A stretch of DNA of 64,000 nucleotides from DASVNK01 sp036383895 (GTDB lineage Bacteria; Verrucomicrobiota; Verrucomicrobiia; Limisphaerales; SXQI01): NCBI GenBank assembly GCA_036383895.1, contig DASVNK010000079.1, forward strand, positions 1-64,000, read 5' to 3'. This document shows, piece by piece, positions 41,834 to 55,400 of this stretch. The notes under the pieces were generated by a model. That model did not search any database. It was not told where the DNA came from and worked only from the letters and a program-made list of their open reading frames with translations. The stretch's first letter is position 1. Every line of letters starts with the position of its first letter. Position numbers and translations under genes: made by a program.

Positions 41834-43333
41834 ATGCATCGCGCACACACTTTTAGTCTGCTTGTCTGCCTCACGCTAGGAGGCGGATTCGTTCTGCTTG
41901 TGCGTGGAGAAATGACGGACGGAGAGAGTTTTCCAAGTCAGGCGAAATTGCGGGAGTTTGGCGCAGGGAGCTCAAAACGGATAGAACCGCCATTCGTCGA
42001 GTTCGATCGTTTGAGGACGGTAGAACTAAAGGGAGTTTCGGTTCCACTCCGTAATGCAATAACCAGCCGAGAAAAGGCGCGGAATTTAGTTCAGCAGGAA
42101 ATCAATCAAGAGAAATCTCCGCGTAACCCTGGAGTAGTGCTGTTCAGGCGGCTCGGGCAGAAGGAAGTTGAAGTTATCCGAACGACAGCGGGGATGGAGG
42201 ATGACGCTGTGGCTGTTTTGAAGCGGCGGGCTGATATCGAGTTTGCCGCGTTGGATACGGTTCAGACTCGTCAATTCACACCTTCGGATGCCGACGTTTC
42301 CGTGCAGTGGCATCATTCGTCTTTGGGAAGTTTTGAAGCGTGGGAGCGTGGGCTTGGTTCATCCAATGTGACGATTGCGATTGTCGATTACCCGTTCCAG
42401 ATGGATCACGCGGACCTGGCGGCGAATGTTGGAGCGGGATGGGACGTGACGGACGAGATGCCGATACTCACCGCAGCAGGCGATGCGCATTCCACCGGAG
42501 CGGCTGGTTTGGCGGCCGCGGTTATCCAGAATGGACTTGGAGTGGCGGGGATTGGCAACTTTCGAGTGGTTCCGATCGGGATTACCGGGGCGATAAGCGA
42601 AATGTATCAAGCGGTGCTTTGGGCCGCCGATCATAATATTCGCGTGGTGAATATCAGTTGGACGGGAGGCGGGGAGGAAGTGCTGCAGGCTGCGGGTGAA
42701 TATCTCGAGGAGCGGGTGCAGGGATTGCTGGTGATGCCGGGATTAAACGGGGTGGGACGCCTCGACCTGACAAATCAAGCGAACGTGATTTGCGTTTCGA
42801 TGACGGATGCGGCGGATAACGCGCGTTCGGTGAGCGGGCCTCATATCGACTTCGCGGCGCCGGGCTGGGATGTCTATTCGACGACGACAGGGAATGGTTA
42901 TGCGATCGCGCGCGGGACGAGTTTTTCTGCTCCACTTTTTTCTGGCATAGCGGCGGCGGTTATGAGCATAAACCCCGCGCTCAATGCGGCACAGGTTTTG
43001 GATGTGCTGCGAGTGACGGCGATCGATAAAGGCAGCGCGGGTTGGGATGAGAGTTTCGGATGGGGCAGGGTGCATTTCGGCGCCGCAGTTGACCAGACAT
43101 TGAAGACCTTGCCGAAAATTACGACGGTGACGCGCGAAGCAAGTGAATTCCGAGTGACGGTGCAAAGCGCATTTCCCTTGCAGCTTGCGCTGGAGAGCAG
43201 TGACCGCGCGGCCGGCGGCGAGTGGACGCTGGTGGATGAGCGGGTCGCGACTTCGGTGAGTACGAGTTTCAATGATCGGCCTTTGACTCAAGCTGCCTTC
43301 TATCGTGTGCGGGCAGAAAGCGTCCAGGAATAA
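41834..43333 (+). CDS. Secreted subtilisin-like (S8) serine protease
   Basis: A 499-residue protease. A signal peptide (TFSLLVCLTLGGGFVLLV) and a propeptide-like region of about 150 residues precede the S8 domain. The triad is visible: Asp near 184 in TIAIVDYPFQMDHADL, His near 218 in GDAHSTGAAGLAAA, and Ser near 363 in GTSFSAPLFSGIAAAVMS. NISWTG and the oxyanion-type PGLNG are in order. The last 90 residues form a small beta-rich domain ending FYRVRAESVQE. The frame is open upstream inside the PSD1 gene, but the start is ATG 41834. It lies 85 nt before the giant surface protein, a possible processing substrate (inference). Confidence 0.87.
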   Translation: MHRAHTFSLLVCLTLGGGFVLLVRGEMTDGESFPSQAKLREFGAGSSKRIEPPFVEFDRLRTVELKGVSVPLRNAITSREKARNLVQQEINQEKSPRNPGVVLFRRLGQKEVEVIRTTAGMEDDAVAVLKRRADIEFAALDTVQTRQFTPSDADVSVQWHHSSLGSFEAWERGLGSSNVTIAIVDYPFQMDHADLAANVGAGWDVTDEMPILTAAGDAHSTGAAGLAAAVIQNGLGVAGIGNFRVVPIGITGAISEMYQAVLWAADHNIRVVNISWTGGGEEVLQAAGEYLEERVQGLLVMPGLNGVGRLDLTNQANVICVSMTDAADNARSVSGPHIDFAAPGWDVYSTTTGNGYAIARGTSFSAPLFSGIAAAVMSINPALNAAQVLDVLRVTAIDKGSAGWDESFGWGRVHFGAAVDQTLKTLPKITTVTREASEFRVTVQSAFPLQLALESSDRAAGGEWTLVDERVATSVSTSFNDRPLTQAAFYRVRAESVQE

Positions 43334-43418
43334 GCCAAAAATGAGTAGTCGCACGAAACCTATCGCAATCAAATTTCAACACGCAGTCCGGCAGACCCTT
43401 TTTGTTTAGATCGAAAAT

Positions 43419-46400
43419 ATGCAAGCCCGTTTAGTTGCCCCGCTAAAAGTTTTTATAGTTATCCTGTTCGGAGCGGTTGCTGCGAAGAGTGCCGCGCAAA
43501 CGCCAGCGCCGGTGCCGTACAGCGCGAACTTTGAATCCGGAATAGGCGCGGAATGGAGTTCGACGAATCGCGATGCGAGCGCCTCGGCATTTACGGCGTT
43601 CACGGGACGCTTCGCCAATGCGGAAGCGCAGACGCTTTCGTTGAGCGGGTTGAACAGCGGGACGGCATATACGGTGAGCTTCGACTTTTATGTGATCGAT
43701 TCGTGGGATGGTGGCGGGGACCAGTTCGCGGTGGATGCGAATGGAGTGGAGGTGTTCCGAAATTCCTTTGCGAACTATAACGGCGACAATGCGCAGGCGA
43801 ACCAGAACTATCCGTTTCGGCCGGATGTGGGGCGGTTCGATCTGGGATTTATTAACGGCTACTACGATTCCATTTACCGAAATATTGAAGTCACGTTCAC
43901 GAATGTTGGGACGACGGCGACGATTACGTTTCGCGGGGTTGGTCTGCAGCCAATTAATGACGAATCGTGGGGGGTGGACAATGTGCAGGTGAGGACAACA
44001 GCGAGCTTGCCGGTATCCGCGATCGTGGGAGGAACTATTCCAGCGCCCGGGAGCACGAGCGTTCAGGCGCTGGATGGATTTACGATCACCGCGAACCGGA
44101 ATTTGCGAGCGACCGAGGCCGGGACGGCAGCGAATTACGGCCTGATCGGAGCGGGGCCGAATGGAACTTTCGGTGATGCCGGCGATTTTACCGTGACGCT
44201 CACACCTACGTTCACGATTGGGAAAACGGTAAGCTTTGGCGTGTCCACTGTGCCGCTTCAGCCGGGCAAGTATCGGTTTACCGCGTTGAACCTGGTGGAT
44301 GCGAATGCGCAGGCGGTGCAGAGCTACACGAACGAGTTTACGATCGCGCATCCGGTGCTTGGCCAAATCGAGTCGGCGAGCAACAACACCCTGCAGGAGG
44401 CGACGACGCTGACGATTGCGGAAAGCCCCGCGGGCAGCGGTTTTCTGACGGGATTTGGCGCGGGCGTTTTCTCGCCGGCGACGGACAATGATTTTTGGAG
44501 GTTCGACGCTGAGAGTGGCGACCGCGTATCTGTTTTCCTGCGCGCAGAGGGATTGAATATTTATCCTGATATCATCCTGCGCAACGCTGCGAACCAAGAG
44601 TTGACGCGAATTTTTGGCAGTTACGAAGGATATGCGCTGCTGCAGAACTTCATTATCAGCACGCCGGGCACTTATTACATCCAGGTTTTTAGCCGGAACA
44701 ATGTGGGCGGGCGTTACAGTTTTCGCGTGGACCAATCGCGTCGGCCGGAACTGGAAGTTGAGGCGAACAATACGATTGCGGCCGCGAACAATCTGACGTT
44801 GCAATTATCGGCCGGGAGTTACCAGGCGCGCGTGGCGGGAGCGATCACTCCGGGTGAATCAGCGGACTTTTATCGGCTGGGGACATTAAATGTGGGGAAC
44901 GCGATTAACGTTTCGATTGCGGTTCCGGACGGGAGCGAACTCACGCCGACGACGACTCAGCTAGCGATTTATGTCGAAGGTCAAGCGGATCCGGTAGCAA
45001 CGAGCAGTAGCGGAACATTGAGCCACACTGTTGCCGTAAACGGCGTGCATTTCGTGAAGGTGGAATCGGCCACGCAAACGGTGCGGGCGCAGTACCTGGC
45101 GACGATCACGATTACGGACGGAGTAGGGCCCGTGGTGAACAATGTGACGTTGCCCGCTGAAGCGAGCACGACAACGGAGATTGTTAATGGATTTACGGTG
45201 ACGTTCAGTGAGCCGGTGGATGGCGGTTTTGCGCGCCTTCCGGGGTTCCAGTATTACAACGGGCATGCGTATGCGCTGACGGCCAGTTCCGTGACGTGGG
45301 CTGCGGCTGAAGCGGAAGCGGTGGGCCGAGGCGGACATCTGGTGACGATCAATAATGCCGCGGAGAACACGTGGGTGAACGCCGTTTTTGGGAGCGGCTG
45401 GATTGGATTCACCGATCAAGCGAGTGAAGGGGATTTTACGTGGATCAGTGGCGAAAGCTCGACGTTCACGGCGTGGAGTGGTGGGGAGCCGAATAATTCC
45501 GGCGGCGCGGAGAATTGGGCGGGAATGTTAAGCTCGGGCGTTTGGAATGATTATGGCGCAGTTTCAACGTTGCGGGGGATTATCGAAGTGGAGGGTGCGG
45601 ATGCGGATAGCGACGGCATTCCGGATGCGGCTGATCCGTATCCGACGGATAAGACCAACGGTTTTGAATTGCGGTCTGCTGGCGCGGACGATGTTTTTGG
45701 AAATGGAGATGATCGCGTCTACATGCTGACGAGCCTTGGCTACTCTGGCGGGCTCAGCGCGTCGTTTCTAATTTCTGATGGGCCGCTGCAACCAGGCAAG
45801 TTGCGATTGACGATCAGCACATCGATTACGGATCGCGCCGAGAACCACATGTCGAGTGCGTATGTGCGTAGTTTCGACGTTGCCGCGCTTGGTGGGTTCG
45901 TTTTGGAAAACACGCGCAATGGGTCGATTGGTGAAGCGACGTCGTTAAGCACGATCGCCAATGCTGCCGGGGATGGTTCGTTTACTCCTGTTGCGGCCTA
46001 TCCGGCGGGAGCGAGCCCATGGGCAATCGTGCGAGGGAATTTCAATGCGGATGCGCACGCGGATATCGCGGTGGCAAATCGTAACGGGCACAACGTGAGT
46101 GTTTTCCTTGGACGCGGAGATGGCTCGTTCGATGCAGCAGTGAATTATGCAGTTCAAAATGGGCCAATCTCGATCGCAACCGGCGATTTCAATGAAGATG
46201 GCAACGTGGATCTAGTGACTGGGAATCATGACCAGCACAGCGCTTCCGTTCTGCTCGGGAACGGCAACGGAACGTTCCAAACGGCAACAAATTTGAGTGG
46301 AGGGTTAAGCAATCCCCGGAGCGTGGTGGTCGCAGATTTGAATAGTGACGGAAACCAGGATCTGGTTTTCGGTAATGGCAATAATCGCGTCACGGTGCGC

Positions 46401-49400
46401 TTAGGAAATGGAAATGGGACGTTCGCGACGGAAGCAACGTACACAACGGAAAGTGCTTCGTGGGGCGTGGCGGTCGGCGATTTAAATGCGGACGGTCGTC
46501 CGGACGTTGTCGCTGGGAACCAAGGCGCCAGCAGTGTGAGTGTGTTGCTGGGGAATGCGGATGGAACATTGCAAACGCATGTGACTAATCCGGTGGGGCA
46601 GAACCCGCGTTGGGTAGCGTTGGGCGATCTGAACGGCGACAACCGGCTCGATATCGCCACGATGAACTATAATGGGAACAACAATACCTTCAGCGTGTTG
46701 TTGAATGCGGGGAATGGGACTTTTGGTGCAGCGACCACGTTCGATTCCGGAACGTCGGACAGCTACCACATTGTCATTCAGGATGTGACTGGCGACGGAA
46801 AACGGGATCTTGCGGCCAGCGGTTACGGAAACAGTGTGGTCACGATTGCTCCGGGGAATGGAGACGGAACGTTCGGCAATCTCATCAGTTACGGCGTCGG
46901 CGGAAATCCAATGAATATCTTGTTCGCGGATTTGAATGGCGACGGGAGAACCGATTTCGCCACGGCGAATTACGGCAATTCGACGATGGCTGTCCATTTC
47001 GGGAACCGATTGCAGGCGCTTTCCGAGGATCCGGCCGGCAGTGGCTTGCGCACGGGGCAGGGTCGCGGCGCGCTCGCGAACACCGGTGATTATGATCATT
47101 GGAGCTTCTCGGGGAATGCAGGAGATACGGTGGTTGTTGCAACCGATGTGCCAGGCAATCCAAGTTCGTCCGGGTTGTATTTCCGGATATTGAACTCGGT
47201 CGGGACGGAGTTGCGGAGTTTTTATGCGAACTCGCAAGGCTTCGGCCAATCTGCACCGTTGGTATTGCCGGCAACGGGAACTTATTTCGTGGAGGTGCGC
47301 TATAACTATCAATATTTCGGTGAGTATCGATTGCGTGTGACGCTGGCGCCAACCCCGGTGCAAATTGAGACGGAAGACAACAACCAGACCTCGCAGGCGA
47401 ACTTTCCTGCGCTCGCACTGAATACGCATACGCTTTCGGCGAAGGTGCTGGGGTACATCAGCGCCGGCGATCAATCGGGAGACTATTATGCGCTGGGGAA
47501 TTTAGGCGTGGGCGCGTCGATTAATGTGAATTTCCGGGAGACGGTGCGCGGTCCGTTCGATCAAACGATTCGAATTCTCGACCGGACAGGAGCGGCAGTA
47601 TTCACGGCTACGGAAGGGGCGACGAATGCGGCGTTCATAGTGCCGGCGGATAACCAGGGGATGTATTACGTGCGGGTGACGGGCAACTTCAGTCCGACCG
47701 ACCCGGGCTACGCGCCGGGGCTCTTCTCGCAATACCTTCTTGATGTGACGGTGACGGATAGCGTTGCACCAACGATTACGTCGCTGACCCTCCCTGCACA
47801 AAATTCCACGAACATATCGGTGGCGCCGACGTTCACAATCGGCTTCAGCCAGGACATGCTGGCGCCTACGGTGCTGACGAACACGAGTTACGAATTGCGA
47901 TCGGCCGGAGCGGATGGATTGTTCGGCAATAGCGATGACCAGCTTTACGCTGTTGTTTGCCAGGGATACACCGCCGGGCTTTCGGCGACGTATCGGATCA
48001 CGGACGGACCGTTACAACCTGGGAAATATAGATTCCGCATTACCACTGGTTTGCAGGACGTAGCGGCAAACCCGATCGCCGCGGAAGTGGTGCGTGAGTT
48101 TGTGGTGAATGCGGTGAGCGGGTTCATTTACGAGAACAGGAACAACAATTCCGCTTCAGGTGCAACCCCGTTGAGCGCAGTGGCCGCAGGTGCGGACGGT
48201 TCGTTCCTTCACTCGGTGAGCTATCCCGCGGGATCCAATCCGTGGGCGATTGTGTCGGGCAAATTCAACGCGGATAACCATCTCGACGTCGCGGTAGGCA
48301 ATCGCAGCGGCAGCAGTGTGAGCGTTTACCTAGGGAACGGAGACGGAACGTTCAGCAGTGGCGTGAACTATGCGGTGCAAGGCGGACCCATCTCGATGGT
48401 GAGCGGAGATTTCAATGGCGATACAAAGCTCGATCTGGCGGTCGGCAATTATGACAACAACAGCGGGTCGATACTCCTTGGGAATGGGGATGGGACGTTT
48501 CAAACCGCCACGCATTTTAGTGGCGGGTTAAGTAACCCGCGGGGGCTGGCGAGCGCGGACCTGAATGGGGATAGCAAATTGGATTTGGTGTTCGGAAATA
48601 ATAGCGGGAGTTCAGTAACGGTTTTCCTCGGCAATGGTGACGGCACCTTCGGATCGAACACAAACTTCCCAGCAGCGAATGGGCCGTGGACCGTGCAGAT
48701 CGCGGACGTGGATGGAAATAGCCGGCTGGATATTGTGACCGGGAATTACTCTGCGGACAACGTCAGTGTATTGCTGGGAAATGGAAACGGAACGTTTGCC
48801 GCCCCGGTTTCCTATCCGATCGGGCAGAATCCGCGGTCGCTGTCGCTGGGTGATCTCAATAAAGACGGTATAATCGATCTGGCGACGATCAACCTGAACA
48901 ATCAATTCTCGATCCTGTTCGGAATTGGCGATGGAACGTTCGGCACCAACGTGACTTTTGCGTCCCAAACTTCGGATCCGTACGATGTGGAGATCGTCGA
49001 TATTAACGGAGACGGGAATAAAGATATGGTTGGCGCGGGGCTGGGGGATGGGGTGCTTGTGTACGCATTAGGCAACGGTAATGGGACTTTCCAGGAACTC
49101 GTCGAAATGGGAGTGGCCGGGAATCCGATGAATTTTGTCGTGGCTGACGTGAACGCTGATTCGCGCCCCGACTTTGTAACGGCGGGTTACTACGGAAATA
49201 ATATCGCGGTGCTGCTCGGCAATGGGGTGAAGAATCTCACCGAAGATCCGGTGGGCAGTGGTTTCCGCACGGCGTTTGGGCGCGGTAACCTGGATAGCGG
49301 CAGTGATGTTGATTTCTGGAGCTTCAGCGCGAAAGCCGGCGACCGGTTGATGGTTGCGAACGAGAATCCTGGCAACCCGGGATCGTCGCAGTTGTATTTC

Positions 49401-52400
49401 GAGATTAAGCGGCCGGACGGTAGCGCAAATTTGGTTGCGTGGTATCCGGATTTTGCGGGTTGGGGGCAATCACCTCCGGTGATTATTCCTGCGGACGGAA
49501 CGTACTACCTGCGCGTGGCGCCGAACTATCAATACTACGGAGAGTATCGTTTCCGTATTACGCTGGCCCCGGCGAGCACACAACTGGAAGCCGAACCCAA
49601 CAATAATTCGGGACAAAGCACGGTGGTAACGTTGCAAAACGTGGAAGGGCATGAGATCGGAAAATTGTTGGGTTACATGAGCGTGGGAGACAGCGCAGGC
49701 GATTTCTACAGCCTCGGGAATTTGTCTGGTTCTACCACGATCAGCATGAACCTCGCGAAGCCGAGCACGAGTGGATTGTCGGCAATTATTGACGTGTTGA
49801 ATTCGGCAGGTGCTATTGTGGCTAGCAATACTCCCGGTGCCGCGACTTTTTCTTACACCATCCCGGCGGGCGGTGACGGTGCATATTACTTGCGCGTGAC
49901 GTCGGCTGGCCCTTCGCGTCCGGGGGACAACGGTCCGTTTCTCTCTTTTGATGGCGGGAATGCGCGCGTTGAAACCGGAGCGTGGGCACCGGGTACGAAC
50001 TGGACGGTGCAAGCGTGGGTGCGGCCCAGTGCGATTCCGGCCGGGCGGCGTGGAATAGCCGGTTCGTTTTCTGGCTGCCAGGATTGGGGTCTGGCGCAAG
50101 TGGACGGTCAATTAATTGCGGCAATCAGACCGCCCGGCGAGTGTTCCGGTGCGATTGCGTCAGGTGTGTTTGTTTCCATTGACCAATGGTACCATGTGAC
50201 AGCGACATCCGATGGCACGACCGCGCGAATTTACGTCAATGGCGAACTGAAGGGTTCTGGACCGGTGGATCCTGCTTTCCGCCCAACGACAGCGGGGATG
50301 TGGATTGGTGGTGAAGTTTGTTGCGGCGCTTACTTCCCTGGATTGATTGATGACGTTCGCGTTTGGAATCGAACGCTGGCCACGGAAGAAGTGGCCGCGA
50401 GTATGGGTAATATCCTCACCGGTGCCGAGAGCGGTTTGGCTGGTTATTGGAAGTTCGATGAACACACTGGAACGGCGCTCGCTGATCTGTCCGGGCAGAA
50501 TCATAACGGAAATGGAGTGGGTAATTTGAAGTGGGTACGGGCAGGCGCAACGAGTGCGACTGGGCTTGGGTTCGCCAGCCAATACATTCTTAACGTTGAT
50601 TTGGCAGATACAGTTCCGCCGACGGTCGCGTCCGTTTCGCTGCCCGCGGAAGGTGCAACGAGCACCGGGTTAGAAACGCACTTTTCGGTGACTTACTCGA
50701 AGGATATGTCGCCGGCTGCGATCAACAGCAGCACCAACTATAGTCTTCGTGCGGCGGGCATTGATGGCACTTTCGGAACGGGAGATGACGTGGTTTACGC
50801 CGTCGTTTCCGACGGTTACGTGAGCGGACTGACCGCGAACTATTCTGTGACGGATGGTCCGCTGCAACCGGGCATTTACCGGTTTACAATCGGCACTGGC
50901 GTTCGCTCGCGATCGGGCACGGCACTGACTACACCTTACGTGCGTAATTTTGCAATTAATGCTGTGGCTGGGTTTTTCCTGGAGCCGCGCTTTAACGACA
51001 CAACGGCCGTTGCGGGGACACTCAGTTCGAATCTTTTATCAACGCCGGACGGGTCGTTTGTTGTCGGGGGTTCGACGGCTGTGGGATCAAACCCTTATAG
51101 CATCGCCACCGCGGACTTCGACGGGGACGGGATTCCAGATCTTGTCACGGCGAACTATAGTTCTGCGAATGTGAGTCTTCTACGCGGCAACGGCGACGGC
51201 ACGTTCCAGCCCGCCACGAATACAGCGGTTGGGCAGAACGGACCCATCGCATTGCTGAGCGGCGACTTCAACAAAGATGGCCGGCCGGACGTTGCAGTGG
51301 CGAACCGCAATTCGGATAGCATGACGGTGCTGCTCCGAACGACTACGGGTTTCGATGCGCCAGTCATATATGCGGCTGGAAATGCACCCCGCGGAATTGG
51401 TGCGGCTGATTTCAACGCAGACGGGAATCTGGATCTCGTCGTTCCGAATGAGAGTAGCGACAACATTAGTGTTTTTCTCGGACGTGCGGACGGCACGTTC
51501 CAAGCGCGCGTGAACTATGCGGCTGGGGACGGGGCATTTGGGGTAACGACGGGCGATTTCAATACGGACGGCCGGCGCGATATAGCAGTGGCGAACCAGA
51601 ATTCCGATGACGTCAGCGTATTCATCGGAGCCGGCGACGGGACCTTTGGCAGCCCGGTGGTGTATCCGCTGGGCGCGAATGCGCGGCCTCGGGGGATCAG
51701 CGCGGTGGACCTGAATGGAGATGGCCGGCTGGATCTCATGACCGTTGGCGCCGGAGTCAATCGCGCGTTCGTGCTGACCGGCAAGCTCGACGGGACGTTC
51801 AACTCACCCGTCAGTTATGACAGCGGTGGAAGTGATCCGTACGGAATTTTGGTTACCGACGTAAACGGCGATGGCTGGTGGGACGTTGTGGTCGCGAATT
51901 ACGGCAGCTCGCGCCTGGGAATTCTACTTGGGAACGGCGATGGCACACTTTCAGAGGTGATGAATTACAGCATTGCCGGAAATCCGATTGCGATTGCGAT
52001 TGGTCACTTTGACAGCGATCCCTCGGTGGAACTGGCAGTCGCGAATTATTCTGCGGGGACAGTAACTATTCTAGACGCCCGAACCTCTCAACCTTTGATC
52101 GCAGAAAATCCGGCGAGCAGCGGGTTGCGGACGGTGGCTGCGCGCGGTCAGATTTTTAACAGCGTCGACACCGATTTCTGGAGCTTCTCCGCGGATGCAG
52201 GCGACAGTATTACGCTGGCATTCCAGACGCCGGGCAATCCTTCGAGCTCGAGCCTGAACTACCGGGTGATTCGTCCGGACGGCGAGATTCTGTTTAGCGT
52301 GAATGGCACGGGAACAGGTTGGGGAGAGGGGACGGGAATTATTCCTGCGAGCGGCACCTATTTTGTGCAGGTTCGCCAATCGCAAGCGTTTTACGGCGAG

Positions 52401-55400
52401 TATCGTTTCCGCGTGAGCCTCGCGCGGAAGCCGCTGCAAATGGAGAGCGAAGACAACGATGCGCGCACCCGCGGCGATGGGCTGAACTTCGCGGCGGTGA
52501 GCGGAAAGCGCACTGCGACCATCACCGGTTATACGAGCCTTGGAGATGGCGGCACTGGTGGGGATTTCTTCGCGGTCGGAAATATCGCTGAGGGAACAAC
52601 GATTCAGTTGACCCTGACCAAGCCAACGAACAGCGCGTATGAGGGAACAATCACCATTTTGAAGGCCGATGGCGTTTCCGTCGCGAGCGCGGCGAGCACG
52701 GCTGGTTCGTTGAATTACACTATTCCATCCGGTGCGGGTGGCGCGTATTACGTGCAGTTGACCGCGAGCAGCGGCGCACTTGATTATTTCTCCCAATACT
52801 TGCTGAAGGTGGAACTCAGCGACAGCACTCCACCGGCGATTGTCTCGACGACCCTCCCGACAGAAGGAAGCACAACGCTCGCGGTTTATGATCGCTTCGC
52901 CATTGGGTTCAACAAAGACATGAACGCTGCGCTCGTGAACGCGGGCGGCAGTTACGATCTGCGTGCGGCTGGGGACGACGGCAATTTCGGCACTGCGGAC
53001 GACCAACGATACACGGTTGTGCCCGGTACTTACAGCGCCGGCCTTTCCGCGACGTTCAGCATTACGGACGGCCCGCTGCAGGCGGGAAGCTATCGCTTTT
53101 CCGTAACGGGGTTAAGAGATCTTTTCGGCAACACGCTGCCGCCTTTCACACGATCATTTGTGATCGAAGCCCGCGATGGATTTACGGTTGAAGATCGCGA
53201 TAACGGTACCGCTGTGACGGCAACGCCGCTTGCATTTGTGGAAATTCAAACTGGCCTGAAGACCGGAGCCGGCCGCGGCAATCTGACTAGCACCGGTGAT
53301 CTGGACTTCTGGAGCTTTGAGGGGAACGCAGGCGATCGAATTTCTGTAGGTGTGGAGAATCCCGGATTCCCGGGATCGAGCCAGTTGTATTATCGCATAG
53401 ATCGGCCGGATGGGACGATGCTTTTCGACTTCTATTCGGATGGCAACGGGTCCGGTGAATACGATGACGCCGTCCTGCCGGTGGCCGGCACATACGTGCT
53501 GCGCGTCCGCTACAACAACGATTACCAGGGCGAATACAACCTTCGCGTGACGGTGAATTCGAGCGCGGTGCAACTCGAACGTGAAGCGAATGAAACCGTG
53601 GCGAACGCGACTGCACTCACATTTACGACCGCCGGCAGTACGAGGAACAGCAGCGGCGCGGGTTACGTTCGCAGGGGGACGGACGTCGATTACTACAACC
53701 TTGGAACGCTGACGAATGGTTCCACCGTTTTTCTGGCAGTGCGCGTTCCGAGCGGCAGCACGCTCGATCCCGTGGTGGGTGTTTACAACGCCGCGAACGG
53801 TTACGTGACCGAAGTGACCGGTGGGCGTGCGACCGACGGTGTGGCGCAGGTGCAGATCACTTCGACCGGGACTTATTATGCGGTTGTGCGCGGAAACGAC
53901 GGCAGCAGTGGATTGATGGCGCATTATATTTTGGATGCGCAGGTCGTTCCGACCGGCAGCGTGAGTTTTCCGAACCTGCAGGTGACCAGCATTACGCCGC
54001 TTTCCGGAACAATTAACAGCGGCGACAACGTGGCGATCACATTCGTGGTGAGCAACGCGGGTTCATCGGCGACGGCAGGATCGAGCTGGACTGACCGTGT
54101 CGTGCTTTCAAGCAACACAACCCTGGGTGATACCGATGACGTGACGCTCGGGATTTTTAATCGCAGCGGAACATTGGCGGCTGGTGCGAATTATAACGGG
54201 AACGTGAATGGACGTCTTCCAGATGGAATTAGCGGACAGTTCTATATCCTGGTTCAAACGGACTTCGGGAACGACGTGAATGAGTTCGTGCTCGAAGGTG
54301 ATAACAGCAGCGCTTCGGCTGCGTTTGCAGTGACGCTCGCCCCATACGCCGACTTGAAGGTCGAGAATCTCGCAGTCACGCCGGGGACCGGCGGCACTTA
54401 CAATATAGCGTGGAACACAGCGAATCGTGGTCAGCGTGCGGTCAACACCGCGTTCAAGGAGCGCGTCATCGTACGCAATGTTGCCACTGGCATTTCATTG
54501 CTCAACGCGGAACGCGATGTCACGAACGCGATAGCGATTAGTGGAACACTTCCGCAGACCGCCAGCGTGAATGTGGCAGGCTTTGGCACGTTCGAGGTGA
54601 TAATCACGACCGATTCCCGCAATGGGATCTACGAGTTCGACGCGGTGAGCCACACCAGCGCCGAGCAAAATACCGCGCAGACCACGTTCCAGGTATTCCA
54701 GGATCTGGCGGTGGCCGTTTCGGTCAATCCTGCCAGCGCTGGAACAGTCACGGGAGCCGGTACTTTCCAATCGGGCAGCACCGTGACAGTGACGGCGAGT
54801 CCGATTACTACATCCTTGCCGTATCAGTTCCTGAATTGGACGGAGAACGGGCAGTTCCAGAGCGGCAGCGCGAGTTATTCCTTTACGCTGAATAGCGCGC
54901 GGCAATTGCTCGCGAATTTCGTGCTGCCGACGTATCAAGTGGCTGCGACCGCGGTCCCATCCAACGGCGGCACGATCTCTGGCAGGGGCAGCTATCCGCA
55001 CGGCTCAAGCGTGATCCTCACTGCCACCCCGGCACTCGGATACAAGTTCGTAAACTGGAGCGAAAGCAACGTGGTGGTGAGCACCAGCGCTTCGCTAACG
55101 AACATCATCACGACCAATCGCACTTTCGTAGCGAGTTTCTCCGAAGCGAATGTTCAGCATATCGTCACGACGGAAACATCGCCCGCCGGCGTGACGAATA
55201 TTGCCGGCGCGGGGACATACACGAACGGCGCTTCATTCCAATTTACCGCGCCGAATCGCGTGACAAATTCCGCGACGATCTACACCTTCCAGGAATTCCG
55301 AATCAACGGATCTGTGGTCACGTCGTTGCCGACCTATACGAAGTCGTTCTCGACGCTTGATCCTACGAATCTGACGGTGACTGCTGTCTACCAATCGCAG

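Noticed and set aside
45979..52075. Possible CRISPR or non-coding tandem repeats
   Set aside because: The repeats are in-frame FG-GAP codons of one open frame, with no constant repeat-spacer pattern.
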